Notes: a model not told the origin generated them from the letters alone. A DNA stretch of 64,000 nt from Luteibacter rhizovicinus DSM 16549 (GCF_001887595.1 NZ_CP017480.1:4368001-4432000); one strand, 5' to 3'. Positions 1-8,513 are shown, counted from the stretch's first letter. Made by a program: numbers and translations.

Positions 1-2
1 CC

Positions 3-161
3 GACGGTCGAACGTTCGCCGCTTACTTTGACGAAGAACGGGGCGAGATCACCTACTTTGGCGAGGGCCCCATCCATCCGGCTTTACACATCTGGGCGCG
101 CCGCTTCGGCCTCAACTTCAAAGTGACGCCATCCGCAGCCTCTTCGCCACCTGTCGATTAG
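3..161 (+). CDS. C-terminal end of an unidentified protein (partial)
   Basis: An open frame enters from the left edge and ends at TAG 159-161. It encodes about 52 residues, including ITYFGEGPIHPALHIWARRF and a Ser/Pro/Ala-rich tail. The start lies outside the window. The composition looks like real coding sequence, but I do not recognise the family. It converges on the minus-strand gene that ends at 180. Confidence 0.5.
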   Translation, partial: DGRTFAAYFDEERGEITYFGEGPIHPALHIWARRFGLNFKVTPSAASSPPVD

Positions 162-179
162 CGTGGTGTCCGATCTGAC

Positions 180-614
180 TCACATCACAATTTCACCGTT
201 CTCCTCACCCTCCCACCAATGGACACGGCGAGCTGTAACACGGATGAGGACGATACCTGGGGTGTCGATGCCCTGTTCGAACCAGCGATCGAGCCCATCC
301 ACCCAGTGCGCTTCCAGCACTGCACGCTCGCGAGCAATATGGGCATCGCCTTCGACGGCCACAAACAGAGGTGGCTTGCCGAGCAGTGATTTCGATCCGG
401 AGAACGACAATGACACTTTGGGGTTGGCCGACGATTGACGGACCACGTCGCTGTCTTCGAACGCGAAGAACCAGCTCGTGCCATCGTAGGCCACATCGCC
501 ATTGTTGCTCATCGGTCGGCCGGCAATGTCGCCTGAAGGGGTGTGGGTCAGCAGCATCGCAAAGTCGATGCTAGCCATCTTCTTTGCAAGCTCGGGCAGG
601 GTCAGGTCGCTCAT
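180..614 (-). CDS. Pyridoxamine 5'-phosphate oxidase-like general stress protein
   Basis: The 144-residue protein has the split-barrel flavin-binding pattern of the PNPOx-like general stress protein 26 group: a start near MSDLTLPELAKKMASIDFAM, then a GRPMSNNGDVAYDGTSWFF stretch, then the SLSFSGSK and VAVEGDAHI strands. Family members bind FMN or related cofactors and are usually stress-linked; the substrate is unknown. I chose ATG at 614 because GGAG lies just upstream; a longer in-frame start at 656 adds an implausible basic leader. Its minus-strand neighbours (DUF2188, YciF-like) also suggest a stress set. Confidence 0.8.
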   Translation of the reverse strand: MSDLTLPELAKKMASIDFAMLLTHTPSGDIAGRPMSNNGDVAYDGTSWFFAFEDSDVVRQSSANPKVSLSFSGSKSLLGKPPLFVAVEGDAHIARERAVLEAHWVDGLDRWFEQGIDTPGIVLIRVTARRVHWWEGEENGEIVM

Positions 615-695
615 GGTGGGTCTCCGGGCGGGGTTGCGGCGACTTTGGTCGCCCAATAGCGACGAGCACGTAAACGTTACGTCGTTGGAAGGCGC

Positions 696-911
696 TTACG
701 CCGAGAGCAACGTATCCCAGCAACCGTCGGGCCGCTCGATCTTCACGACCACGTTCCCTCCGGCTTTTCCGATCATCCGCGCATGATCTCTCGCAAACGC
801 AACGGCTGATGCCTTGTCTGGCTGCTCGACTTCCGGGCGGCCCGCCAAGCGCACCCGCCAGCGTCCGCGACTCGTGGCAGGCGGTGCGATGTAGATGGTG
901 ACGGCAGTCAT
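696..911 (-). CDS. DUF2188-like small protein
   Basis: The 71-residue protein has a short beta-alpha-beta layout: VTIYIAPPATSRGRWRVRLAG, then a helix with DKASAVAFARDHARMIG, then GNVVVKIERPDGCW. This resembles DUF2188 proteins, small single-domain proteins often found near stress genes, whose function is unknown. It lies 18 bases after the YciF-like gene on the same strand, so the two are probably co-transcribed. The family call rests on the pattern only. Confidence 0.6.
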   Translation of the reverse strand: MTAVTIYIAPPATSRGRWRVRLAGRPEVEQPDKASAVAFARDHARMIGKAGGNVVVKIERPDGCWDTLLSA

Positions 912-929
912 GGGGTCACCAGGCCAGGG

Positions 930-1430
930 TCACGCGGCCTTCTCGGCGCGGGTCTGGGTCGAGAGGCGCTCGGAGAGCATGGTGAGCTTCTCGTCGGCCG
1001 CCTTTTCCTGAGCCAGGGTCTCGACCAGAAGAGGCACGGCTTCTTTGTAGCCAAGCTGCTTGGCCAAGGCGATCAAGGTGCCGTAGGAGGCAATCTCATA
1101 GTGCTCGACCTTGTTTCCGCCGCCGATCAGGGCCGCATCACGAAGAGGACCTTCCTCGACGCCGTCGATGACTTCCTTGCCCTCCTCCACCAGGCCTTCC
1201 ATCGCCGCACACTTGATCCGCTTGAGGCGAATGCCGAGCAGTTCGACGATCTGGTCGATGCGCTCGACCTGGCCCTGTGTCTCCTCCAGGTGAGACTCAA
1301 AGGCTTCTTTCAGATCGGGTGAGGTCGAGGCGCGGGCAAGCTTTGGAAGTGCTTTCGTCAGCTGCTTTTCAGCGCTGTAAATGTCGGACAGTTCGTGGAT
1401 GAACAGGTCTTCAATGGTTTTGATTGTCAT
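930..1430 (-). CDS. YciF/YciE-type ferritin-like protein (DUF892)
   Basis: The 166-residue, almost all-helical protein begins TIKTIEDLFIHELSDIYSAEKQL, the hallmark of the DUF892 (YciE/YciF) ferritin-like family. Later Glu and His residues suited to a di-iron site are visible (EAFESHLEETQGQ, KVEHYEIASYGTL, EKAADEKL). The length is typical. Members are stress-induced and form four-helix bundles; a ferroxidase or antioxidant role is assumed rather than proven. It appears to lead a short minus-strand stress operon with the DUF2188 gene. Confidence 0.85.
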   Translation of the reverse strand: MTIKTIEDLFIHELSDIYSAEKQLTKALPKLARASTSPDLKEAFESHLEETQGQVERIDQIVELLGIRLKRIKCAAMEGLVEEGKEVIDGVEEGPLRDAALIGGGNKVEHYEIASYGTLIALAKQLGYKEAVPLLVETLAQEKAADEKLTMLSERLSTQTRAEKAA

Positions 1431-1535
1431 GGCAGCTCGTCCCGAAGCGGTCGTAGAGCGGCAACCATGGGCGAGCGGGAATCAAGGGCACCCCCAGACC
1501 GCGTGAAGCGGACCCTGACGTGGGTGAAATGGCCT

Positions 1536-1895
1536 CTACCGTGAGAAGCGGCCGAGCAAGAGGTCCCAGAACAGCCTTCGGAGGAATGGCGGCTCATGCC
1601 TGTCAAAAGCCGTCCTTATTGGGGATATGTCAGGCCCTCGCGCTTCGGGGCCTTCCGGCCCTATCCAGTAGCGAGAATTGTCGCTGAAGGGTTCCCAGAC
1701 GATGCATGGTTGCCCCATAAAGCAAAATGCGACTCTCACCTCATCCGCAGACAGGACCCTTCCACGAAGTTGAACGGCGGTTACGCCTGCAATCCCCTTG
1801 AGGACTTTTGCGACTGAGTGCCGAGACACGTAGGCGTTCTCGATCTCGAAGGCGCCGCAACGCGCTTCTTCGTCATCGATGGGAAAGGTCTTCAT
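1536..1895 (-). CDS. Conserved hypothetical protein, 119 aa
   Basis: I do not recognise this protein. It begins MKTFPIDDEEARCGAFEIENAYVSRHSVAKVLKGIAGVTAV and contains QPCIVWEPFSDNSRYWIGPE, followed by a basic C-terminus (FLRRLFWDLLLGRFSR). No signal peptide or transmembrane segment is evident. The acidic start and ordered strand/helix alternation look like a real cytosolic protein of about 13 kDa. It stands alone between short intergenic gaps on the minus strand. Confidence 0.6.
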   Translation of the reverse strand: MKTFPIDDEEARCGAFEIENAYVSRHSVAKVLKGIAGVTAVQLRGRVLSADEVRVAFCFMGQPCIVWEPFSDNSRYWIGPEGPEARGPDISPIRTAFDRHEPPFLRRLFWDLLLGRFSR

Positions 1896-1951
1896 AACGC
1901 AGTCTCCAGCGCAGTTTCGTGAGGCGTGCCATCCCGTCCTAGTCAGGCACT

Positions 1952-2281
1952 TTATCCCAACTCATCCGCACCCAGAATCAAGTAGATCGTAAGTAGCACA
2001 GAGTGGACCAGAGGAAAGAACAGCACAAAACAATCCACCGCTCCGCCCAGGCGTAATCGCGGAGGGAGAAGCCCAAGGATTATGCCTGCAGTCACGGCGG
2101 AACCGACGGCGATCACGTTCGACGAATGGAAAAGCTTGGATTTTCCAACGCCGACCCCGTACACGAAAACCCCAATCATCCCCCAGATAACCTGTTCATC
2201 GGTATGTGTGAAAAGAAAGAGCTGCCCAACGAAGGTCACCACCGAGAGAATCAGCGCAGAGATCGCGATATATCTGGACAT
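1952..2281 (-). CDS. Small membrane protein, 109 aa
   Basis: Four hydrophobic stretches cover most of the protein: residues 5-25 (AISALILSVVTFVGQLFLF), 32-46, 56-72 (IAVGSAVTAGIILGLLP) and 82-105 (VDCFVLFFPLVHSVLLTIYL). It is therefore a polytopic inner-membrane protein with short loops. I cannot assign a family or function. It could belong to the same transcript as neighbouring minus-strand genes, but the roughly 110-base gap upstream leaves room for its own promoter. Confidence 0.55.
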   Translation of the reverse strand: MSRYIAISALILSVVTFVGQLFLFTHTDEQVIWGMIGVFVYGVGVGKSKLFHSSNVIAVGSAVTAGIILGLLPPRLRLGGAVDCFVLFFPLVHSVLLTIYLILGADELG

Positions 2282-2391
2282 GGCTAATTTCCGTTCGCCT
2301 CTGCTTGATGCTCGATGTCCAGAGCGCCTAGTGCCCGTACATGCGCCTTCCTGTCGGAAACCTGTGCCGCCTGGTAGGCATCACCCCGAAG

Positions 2392-2619
2392 TTATTCCGC
2401 AGAATGCACATTCCCAATAATCTCGGCCGACCAAATTCCATGCCGAAGGTAAACCCTAGCTCTTGCCCAGAGTTCGCTATCCTCAATCAAGACTTCCATT
2501 CCCTCACGGAGCTTAAGACCTTGCTTTGCCAACGCTTCGAGGGCTCCCCGCGTATTGAGGCGGACGGAAGAGTCATCGTTGATAGCATTAAAGTCGACTG
2601 GGATCTTGATGGTCGCCAT
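2392..2619 (-). CDS. Small conserved hypothetical protein, 75 aa
   Basis: I chose ATG at 2619 (MATIKIPVDFNAINDDSSVRLN), which gives a compact 75-residue protein. The frame stays open further upstream, but those residues look non-coding. The sequence suggests a small beta-rich domain (KLREGMEVLIEDSELWARARVYLRHGIWSAEI), similar in feel to short binding modules. No function can be assigned. Confidence 0.5.
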   Translation of the reverse strand: MATIKIPVDFNAINDDSSVRLNTRGALEALAKQGLKLREGMEVLIEDSELWARARVYLRHGIWSAEIIGNVHSAE

Positions 2620-2784
2620 GATTAGTTGCCGCTCGGACTGCGATTTGGGTTCCGCTGTATCAATTTTTGGGCTCGCTGGTCCCCATTCAAACCGATGGTT
2701 GCCAATCGGCGAACAGCGGACCCCAACCCTGCTCAGCAGCAAGCCAGACAGCAGCTTCGCTTGCGTAAGCGGATGCGGTCCTGG

Positions 2785-3195
2785 CTACGCCCCACCGCCT
2801 TCTGGCAAACCCAATGTAACAATTGCATCTAGCGTCTGCAGCATGTCCACAGTCGGTACTTCGTTGAGTCCAAAAGTGTCCAGGAACGTCGGCAGCTCTA
2901 TGACCAGGAAATAGTCCAAGCTCCAGCGCTCTCGCTCCTGCGGTGTAAGGGGTAAGTTATGTAGAAAGTTCAGCACTGCCACAGCGCGGTCGATATTGCC
3001 TCTTTCTGCGGCACGTATAGCTTCTGGCAACCAAGCTCTCAAAATAATTTGTGTCGGAAGAAGGGGAATGTCGTCGATGCAACCCACAGCCTCCAACATC
3101 AACGGAATGACGTCGTCCGGGCTCCGCCCATTCCGAAGCAGCGTTCGACTCGAGATAACTGCCGAACGGATGATTTCGTCGAAAGCGTCGGTCAT
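2785..3195 (-). CDS. Unknown helical protein, last gene of a three-gene overlapping set
   Basis: The 136-residue, predominantly helical acidic protein (MTDAFDEIIRSAVISSRTLLRNG, then QIILRAWLPEAIRAAERGNIDRAVAVLNFLHN) has repeat-like helix pairs. No signal peptide or membrane span is seen. Its ATG overlaps the stop of the upstream gene by four bases (ATGA at 3195-3192), showing translational coupling. A small acidic helical protein closing such an operon could be an immunity or adaptor protein, but that is only inference. Confidence 0.55.
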   Translation of the reverse strand: MTDAFDEIIRSAVISSRTLLRNGRSPDDVIPLMLEAVGCIDDIPLLPTQIILRAWLPEAIRAAERGNIDRAVAVLNFLHNLPLTPQERERWSLDYFLVIELPTFLDTFGLNEVPTVDMLQTLDAIVTLGLPEGGGA

Positions 3196-3425
3196 AGCTC
3201 GAACATCAAGTCACCCGGTCTTTTGAAGCTCGACGAGGTCAGTTTCTTATCGATAACAAGAACCTTGTTCAGGCCAGCCGTGCAGACAGCTATCACCCGA
3301 TCGTTACTATCCATAACGTATGACTCTCCCCATGCTGCGTGACCACAACGGTAGCTGAGCCTTAATGATGGTCTCATGGGCCTTCGGCGCCCAGGATACT
3401 CAAAATCATTCTCGACTAAGATCAC
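3192..3425 (-). CDS. Unknown small protein, middle gene of the overlapping set
   Basis: The 77-residue protein begins MILVENDFEYPGRRRP and ends KLTSSSFKRPGDLMFEL. It has two Cys residues (YRCGHAAW and VIAVCTAGLN) and a predicted beta-rich middle. It overlaps both neighbours by four bases, upstream at 3422-3425 and downstream at 3192-3195, which is the main support for its being a gene. The family is unknown. Confidence 0.5.
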   Translation of the reverse strand: MILVENDFEYPGRRRPMRPSLRLSYRCGHAAWGESYVMDSNDRVIAVCTAGLNKVLVIDKKLTSSSFKRPGDLMFEL

Positions 3426-3775
3426 ATCCCCCTTGCGTCGATGAAACCAACATAGCGCTCGGCTACCCCATTTTTAACTTGTCCACCAATGACGAGAAAC
3501 TTCTCGACACGTCGCGTCAAACCCGGAGGACCACCTATCGGGTCAGGACACGTCAGCGGCTTTTCCTGCATGAATTTCCCGGACCGCTCTTCTGACCGTA
3601 GACCATACCTTCCCAGATTCGCCCCGAAAACCGCGCGCGTAACGGGCAAGTTCGGAAATCCCTGGTACCTTTGATTGAGCGCGAGTTCCGTTCCCGTTGC
3701 GGCGTAACCCGAGTCTGACACTTCATGACACGCAGACATCAATACTACGAATACCAAAGTTGAGCATGCTGTCAT
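3422..3775 (-). CDS. Putative lipoprotein, first gene of the overlapping set
   Basis: From ATG at 3775 the protein starts MTACSTLVFVVLMSAC, a short hydrophobic signal followed by a lipobox-like LMSAC and a tail consistent with lipidation. The rest (about 100 residues) is polar with RYQGFPNLPVTRAVFGANLGRYG. I chose this start over the open frame to 3823 because it puts the signal at the N-terminus and has GAGG upstream. The function is unknown; the overlapping neighbours suggest it forms a unit with them. Confidence 0.5.
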   Translation of the reverse strand: MTACSTLVFVVLMSACHEVSDSGYAATGTELALNQRYQGFPNLPVTRAVFGANLGRYGLRSEERSGKFMQEKPLTCPDPIGGPPGLTRRVEKFLVIGGQVKNGVAERYVGFIDARGM

Positions 3776-4061
3776 GCCGATGTTTCGCCTCTTCAGCGGG
3801 CATGGTCGGATACTCGGCGCCAAGTAGCTCCCCGAGGTTGGTGTCGGTGATTTCTTGCGACACCGAATCGGCGGAGCGTTGGAGCAGGCTGGTTGTATAA
3901 CTTTCGCTGTAGGAAACCGCTTACGCGACGACGCGGTGAGTCCCTACATGTAAAGTTGCTGCTCGACCTTGACCGCCCTAGACGACCCGAGAAAATCGCC
4001 GCGTCCGCTCGGCGTCGCCGAGGATTTATTGCAGAATTTTCACAGCATGGCGGTTGCTGCC

Positions 4062-4337
4062 TTACCCACCACTGTTCTCCCAACACATCCGCGCGTGCGC
4101 TTGCGCTGTGCATTGCACGCCCATGTGGGTCAGCGCACCGATGGCTTCCAGACTGTGGGCCAGGCGTTGGCAGTCCACCGTATCGGCTTCGTGGATGAGG
4201 TCAGAGAGCAGGCGGGTGAGGCTACGTGCGTACTGAAGCCATTCGGTGGCTTCGTTCATGAGGTCGTGCGCGGTGGCTTCGGGATCGATGTGGTAGTGAA
4301 AGCCGACGCCCTGGGTGTTTCCTTTCGATGCAGACAT
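4062..4337 (-). CDS. DUF6124/DUF3077-like small helical protein
   Basis: The 91-residue protein has a polar N-terminus (MSASKGNTQGVGFHYHIDPEATAHDLMNEATEWLQYARSL, given here in part) and a long helical region ending in HMGVQCTAQAHARM. The layout resembles the small DUF6124/DUF3077 proteins common in pseudomonads and relatives, whose role is unknown. The start at 4337 is well supported by AGGAGA a few bases upstream. Family assignment is tentative. Confidence 0.55.
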   Translation of the reverse strand: MSASKGNTQGVGFHYHIDPEATAHDLMNEATEWLQYARSLTRLLSDLIHEADTVDCQRLAHSLEAIGALTHMGVQCTAQAHARMCWENSGG

Positions 4338-4675
4338 GGGGATCTCCTTGAGTAACGCCCTACCCCTTATCCAGGTGCGGCACGCCACGCATGGCATGAC
4401 GTGCCGCGGATCTAACGGATTCGCGGGTTCATCGGCTGCCCGTGTCCGGGCGCCGGGCGGCTTGATTGACGAAGTATGTGGCGGGGGCAGTCGCGCCTGT
4501 CTCGGGTCTACACGGCGACACGCCGGGTGGCTCGGCCGAGAAAAACCTCAGGGTTACGGCTACCGCCGCGGTTCTTCAACCGTGTCTGCGGGGAAGGCAG
4601 AGCGCTCGGTGACCGATGGGGATGTCGCCTGGGGGATTCGGCGGGCGTGCGGGTACCGTATGATCGGTTCTAGCC

Positions 4676-4708
4676 ATGACTAACTTCCAGATAGTTCGTT
4701 ACGGTTAG
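4676..4708 (+). CDS. Possible ten-codon leader peptide
   Basis: ATG at 4676 opens a ten-codon frame, MTNFQIVRYG, whose stop codon ends exactly at the first base of a strong hairpin (4709-4740). No clear ribosome-binding site is seen. The exact abutment could reflect a leader-peptide or small-RNA arrangement, or chance. Confidence 0.2.
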   Translation: MTNFQIVRYG

Positions 4709-4740
4709 CGGTCCAGGGGTGCTCTAACACCTCTGGGCCG
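4709..4740 (+). ncRNA. Strong hairpin, possible RNA element
   Basis: The arms 4709-4721 and 4728-4740 pair over 13 positions, with two G-U pairs if read from the plus strand, and close a six-base loop CTCTAA. No T tract follows, so it is not a canonical intrinsic terminator. It lies in a stretch of about 640 bases without a convincing gene (4338-4982), upstream of the 4983 gene. Confidence 0.35.
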
Positions 4741-4982
4741 CGCTTCTCACCGCTTAGAGCGATGGTTGGCTGCGGAGCAATTCGAAGCCACGACGCAGGC
4801 AACGTGGATGACCGTATCAAAACAACTTAAGGTTGTCTGTAGGTGTGGTCGCCGAAGTGCCAACGTCGAGATTGTCGCTGAGGACTCGCGACATAGAACA
4901 ATTCTGAAAAATCACCTACTGATGATCCGAAGGCCCACGCGTCCTTCAGAATTGCCCGATCAACAAACGGGCTCGACGCTTC

Positions 4983-5591
4983 ATGGATGGAAACTTGTCG
5001 GCAGTCGCGAAGACGGCCAAGCAGCTGGCTCTTCTCGGCGAGACGTTGGAACGTCGATCGGCCACAGCCATTTCGGTCCAGGAACGATCTGCGCTCGACC
5101 TGCATAACGCGGTCGGTTCCGCGAAATCGAGCATCGATACGTTTCTTCAGTCGGCCCGTCGCGAGATCGAGCATTCCACCCGGACCAGCCTCGACCGACT
5201 TCTTAGCGAACGAGCTGAAGAACTCAATCGCGATGTCGATGCTCGCACAGCGCAGATCCGGGCAGCCACGGAAGCGGTGGACATCGCTGCGAACCTTGCG
5301 CGATCGAGCATGGTGAAGCATCTCCGGAGGACTTATGTTTCGGTCGCAGGGTCTATCGCCCTACTGGCTCTGGGAGGTGGATGCCTCATCTGGGCTGAGT
5401 TGTCGACGTACTGGGATGCAAGAGCCAAGGTCTCTGAGGCGAAGATTCAAGCGGAGGTCTACGAAGCCTATGTTCGTGTGGGTTTGACCTCATGCGGCGG
5501 GAAGCCATGCGTGAAGCTCGACAAGAAAGCTCCGCGCTGGGGAACGCGCGGCGAATACGTTCTGGTCGAAATGAAAGGACCCGTCAGGTAA
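4983..5591 (+). CDS. MbeB/MobX-like coiled-coil membrane protein
   Basis: The 202-residue protein has a long N-terminal helical/coiled-coil region (about 1-110), one transmembrane segment (about 119-141, VAGSIALLALGGGCLIWAEL), a second short helix, and a C-terminal motif CGGKPCVKLDKKAPRWG followed by GEYVLVE. This Cys-Val-x-x-Asp/Gly/Tyr ending resembles mobilisation accessory proteins of the MbeB/MobX type. No relaxase is nearby. It sits 9 bases before the calpain-like gene, so it probably belongs to that operon as a membrane partner rather than acting in DNA transfer. Confidence 0.55.
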   Translation: MDGNLSAVAKTAKQLALLGETLERRSATAISVQERSALDLHNAVGSAKSSIDTFLQSARREIEHSTRTSLDRLLSERAEELNRDVDARTAQIRAATEAVDIAANLARSSMVKHLRRTYVSVAGSIALLALGGGCLIWAELSTYWDARAKVSEAKIQAEVYEAYVRVGLTSCGGKPCVKLDKKAPRWGTRGEYVLVEMKGPVR

Positions 5592-5600
5592 GGACACGGC

Positions 5601-6890
5601 ATGGAGCAGCGGAAGTATTCGAACAAGGATCTGTATGGGAAGTCGGGCCACCCCGTCTCCTCGGACATCAAACAAGGCCAGCTCGGGGACTGCTATCTAT
5701 TGGCATCCATGGGATCGCTCGCGTTTCAGCAGCCGGCACTCATCGAGAGCGCGATTCGTTACGACGCGGAACGGGAGAGCTTCCGCGTTTCGCTCTACGA
5801 AGCCCAGCGAAGCCTTCTCGGATTTCATAAATCGCCAAAGAAGGTCGATGTCGAGGTCACGCAAGCCGATCTGGCAACCGATTTCGCCAGGACGGGAAAC
5901 TATCCCGCTACCGCTACAAGCTCACCGCCAGCAGTCTGGCCTGCAGTCATCGAGACCGCCTATGCGAAGCATGCCGTCGGGCCCGGCGAGACATTGGCAG
6001 ATGGCTTCGATCGCATCGACAACGGCGGATGGCCGAAGGATGCCCTCTTCGCCCTGAGTGGTGCCCCTGCCGACCAGCTTACGGGCTTCCGGGTGAAACA
6101 CCGCGAACTCTCTGAAGTATATGAAGACCTAAAGCACGACCTGGAAGACCATCGACCCATCGTCCTATCGACGAATCCGGTGAAGCTGACCAAGGAGGAT
6201 GGTCTTCTGTCGTCTGACAATGGCGCGGGCCACGCTTATATGGTCGAGGGGATACGAAAGGTCGACGACGAGGTCAAGATCAAAGGCAGGGCCGGCGTAC
6301 TCGATGAGACGGCCGTGACGGTGGCTACGGACCGACAGTGGGCATCTCATTCTCCGTTCGGCACGATCGCAGCACGCTCTGAGTTCACTGGGGCCCGCAT
6401 CGCGCTGCTCGACGGCGCAGGTCGGGTCATCGATGCGTCGGACCACCCACGCACCTCTTTCGCCGGCCATTCGCTCGAAACACCTTGGGATGACCTGCAA
6501 CTGGCGTTTTTTGCGGGTTGCGCCATGTGGACGTACCTCAATACCCCGTTCTTGCTTGCCTGGGATGGCGTTCGCGTCGAGGATGCCGGGGAATGGGAGG
6601 AGCAAGGTGAGACGTGGCGCAAGATTGACGTTCACTACCCGGAGTCACTGGAAGTCTTCAGCAAGGCGCAGTCGATTTATATAGGCCCGGATGGCCTCGT
6701 CCGTCGCCTCGACTACGACGTTGAGATTGCGGGCAACACGCCTGGGGCGCATTACGTCGACAAGTACATCGACGTTTCCGGTATCCAGATTGCAACGCGG
6801 CGGCGAATTTTCCCACGGCTACCCGACGGTCGGCCCCTGGGCGAGCCTTTGGTCGTGTCCATCGAGTTGAGCGACATTTCGCTTCGCTGA
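5601..6890 (+). CDS. Chimeric gene: calpain-like N-half fused to the C-half of a 9052-9771 paralogue
   Basis: Residues 1 to about 227 are a calpain-like (peptidase family C2) cysteine-protease core: SDIKQGQLGDCYLLAS with catalytic Cys31, and GAGHAYMVEGI with His211. The third residue, Asn in LRNPWG, is missing. From about residue 228 (KGRAGVLDET) the protein instead matches the C-half of the product of 9052-9771 (for example NPR-SFAG, ETPW-D-QL, MWTYL, PFLLA, YVDVQGI). The missing calpain half is on the other strand at 8510-8933. The frame is intact, so a 429-residue hybrid could be made, but protease activity is unlikely without the Asn. The upstream 4983 gene is probably co-transcribed. Confidence 0.85.
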   Translation: MEQRKYSNKDLYGKSGHPVSSDIKQGQLGDCYLLASMGSLAFQQPALIESAIRYDAERESFRVSLYEAQRSLLGFHKSPKKVDVEVTQADLATDFARTGNYPATATSSPPAVWPAVIETAYAKHAVGPGETLADGFDRIDNGGWPKDALFALSGAPADQLTGFRVKHRELSEVYEDLKHDLEDHRPIVLSTNPVKLTKEDGLLSSDNGAGHAYMVEGIRKVDDEVKIKGRAGVLDETAVTVATDRQWASHSPFGTIAARSEFTGARIALLDGAGRVIDASDHPRTSFAGHSLETPWDDLQLAFFAGCAMWTYLNTPFLLAWDGVRVEDAGEWEEQGETWRKIDVHYPESLEVFSKAQSIYIGPDGLVRRLDYDVEIAGNTPGAHYVDKYIDVSGIQIATRRRIFPRLPDGRPLGEPLVVSIELSDISLR

Positions 6891-6928
6891 GCATCCTTTT
6901 TTCGTTTGATGAATCCGGAAAGCCATTC

Positions 6929-7780
6929 ATGAGCCAGAAAACAGCGGCATCTGCCGACAACCAGTATGTGGAAGCGGGCGGGGTGCGGTACGCCTACCGG
7001 CGGTTCGGCAAGCCGGGGCGGACCCCGCTGCTTTGCCTGCAGCACTTCACCGGAACGCTCGACAACTGGGATCCCGCGATTGTCGATGCACATGCAGCCG
7101 ACCGTGAGGTCATACTTTTTGAGAACGCAGGCGTGGGCCGTTCCGGCGGAACTGTGCCGTCCAACATAGCTGGCATGGCTGAGCACGTCCTGCACTTTGT
7201 CGACGCGCTCGCCCTGTCGAAAGTGCATATCCTGGGTTATTCGCTAGGCGGCTTCCTGGCACAGGAGATCGCCATCTCTCGTCCTGGGCTGATCGGTCGA
7301 CTCATTTTGTCCGGCAGCGCACCGGAAGGCGGAGCAGGAGCCGGCATGGACCGCCCTGAGCTTCTCGCCATCTACACCGATGCGGCGATCCTTCCACCTG
7401 ACAAGCTCAAGCGCCTGTTCTTTCCCGCGACTCCTGCCGGGCTCGAGTCGGCTGACGGGTTCCTGGCACGCCTTGCCACTCGTACGGCCGAGGCGGATTT
7501 GGCTCCTGATCCGGCAGTGGCAAGCAGCCAATTGCAGGCAATGATTTCGTGGGCAAACTGGCAGGGCGATGTCGGGGCCAAGCTCGAAAAGATCACACAG
7601 CCCGTTCTGGTGACCAATGGCAACAACGACACGATGATCCCGACGGCCAACACATTCACCTTGGCCACGTACCTTCCCAATGCCACTCTCATCATCTACC
7701 CGAATGCGGGACACGGCGCGCTCTTCCAGTACGCGGCGGACTATGCGTCGCACACGCGAACCTTCCTTGCGGTGGACTGA
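6929..7780 (+). CDS. Alpha/beta hydrolase
   Basis: The 283-residue protein has the alpha/beta-hydrolase order: an N-terminal strand region (VEAGGVRYAYRRFGKPG), the oxyanion-hole area (LQHFTGTLDNWDP), the nucleophile elbow GYSLGG with Ser, an acidic residue after LVTNGNNDTMIP and the catalytic His in PNAGHGALFQYA. Members include haloperoxidase-like and lactone hydrolases; the substrate is not predictable. In the restored orientation it would be the last gene of a minus-strand operon with the two tandem paralogues at 9.0-9.8 kb, starting 38 bases after the second one. Confidence 0.85.
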   Translation: MSQKTAASADNQYVEAGGVRYAYRRFGKPGRTPLLCLQHFTGTLDNWDPAIVDAHAADREVILFENAGVGRSGGTVPSNIAGMAEHVLHFVDALALSKVHILGYSLGGFLAQEIAISRPGLIGRLILSGSAPEGGAGAGMDRPELLAIYTDAAILPPDKLKRLFFPATPAGLESADGFLARLATRTAEADLAPDPAVASSQLQAMISWANWQGDVGAKLEKITQPVLVTNGNNDTMIPTANTFTLATYLPNATLIIYPNAGHGALFQYAADYASHTRTFLAVD

Positions 7781-8052
7781 CGTCGAGCAGCACGCGCGCA
7801 GCCTCGGGATAGTTCGTCTCACCTGTCCAGTGGACAACACCCGATCAGCATCAGGCGCGCACGATGAGAGCGTACCTTGCGAGCGCTTCTCCCAACCAGA
7901 GCCGGTCCGTTTGGCAGATGTTGAACCCTGTGATCTTGAGTGGCGCCATACCGCGATAAGTAACCGAGAGGTCTTCCTTACATGGCTTCGTGCACTCTTT
8001 GGTGGCACTGTCGACCTCGCCGAGCCTCTAGCTTCGGGACGAGGTCCAAGAG
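7781..8052. other. Short intergenic region inside the inverted segment
   Basis: About 270 bases lie between the converging ends of the hydrolase gene and the exported-protein gene. I see no coding sequence of convincing composition and no clear terminator with a T tract. Confidence 0.35.
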
Positions 8053-8513
8053 CTATCGCTTCCGAAGAGCAAAGTAGCCATAAATCGCCTTATCACCCGG
8101 AATCATCTCCGAAACGACGATGGCGATGTATTGGCGGCGGGACTTCCAGATCGTCACGGACGATAGCCCATCCGGCCATCGGCTCGAGATCTTCTTCGCA
8201 TGCAACTCATCGACGAAGAAGTCGTACAAGCAGCTCTTGATCACCCTGCCGAATGATCCGGACAGATGTAGACGGTAGGCGATGACTTCGTACTTTTCAT
8301 CCAGGTAGAAAGCAAGGGCTCGGTGCATGGCAGCCTGCTCCCGCACGTAGTCACTCAACTGGGCCGGCGCTCGCGATTCGAAGATGTCAGTGGGTAATAA
8401 GTCAATAATCGCTGCGGACGTTTGACCGTGCGCGGTCACAGGAGACGTCGTCAAAAAAAAGAACGCCAGGACCGTAAACGTCCACCGACTAAGCGGTCTT
8501 GCGCCTCGCTCAT
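8053..8513 (-). CDS. Small exported protein with unresolved start
   Basis: The mature part looks real (TSAAIIDLLPTDIFESRAPA through MIPGDKAIYGYFALRKR). It is preceded by a good signal peptide, RWTFTVLAFFFLTTSPVTAHG. No ATG, GTG or TTG precedes the signal in frame after the stop of the 8510 gene. ATG at 8513, which overlaps that stop as ATGA, is out of frame by one, and an A8 tract lies at 8453-8460. The start is therefore damaged, frameshifted or non-canonical. Before the inversion this gene would directly follow the calpain-like gene; a periplasmic cognate inhibitor is a possible role, by inference only. Confidence 0.5.

Larger units (their letters stand above)
4338..4982. other. Intergenic stretch
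   Basis: Apart from the ten-codon frame and hairpin at 4676-4740, I see no convincing gene here. Open frames in this stretch have poor composition and no ribosome-binding sites. The region must carry the promoter of the leftward 4337 gene and probably that of the rightward 4983 gene. Confidence 0.4.

Noticed and set aside
4983..5591. Mobilisation (plasmid) locus
   Set aside because: The C-terminal motif resembles mobilisation accessory proteins, but no relaxase, oriT or replication gene is visible nearby.
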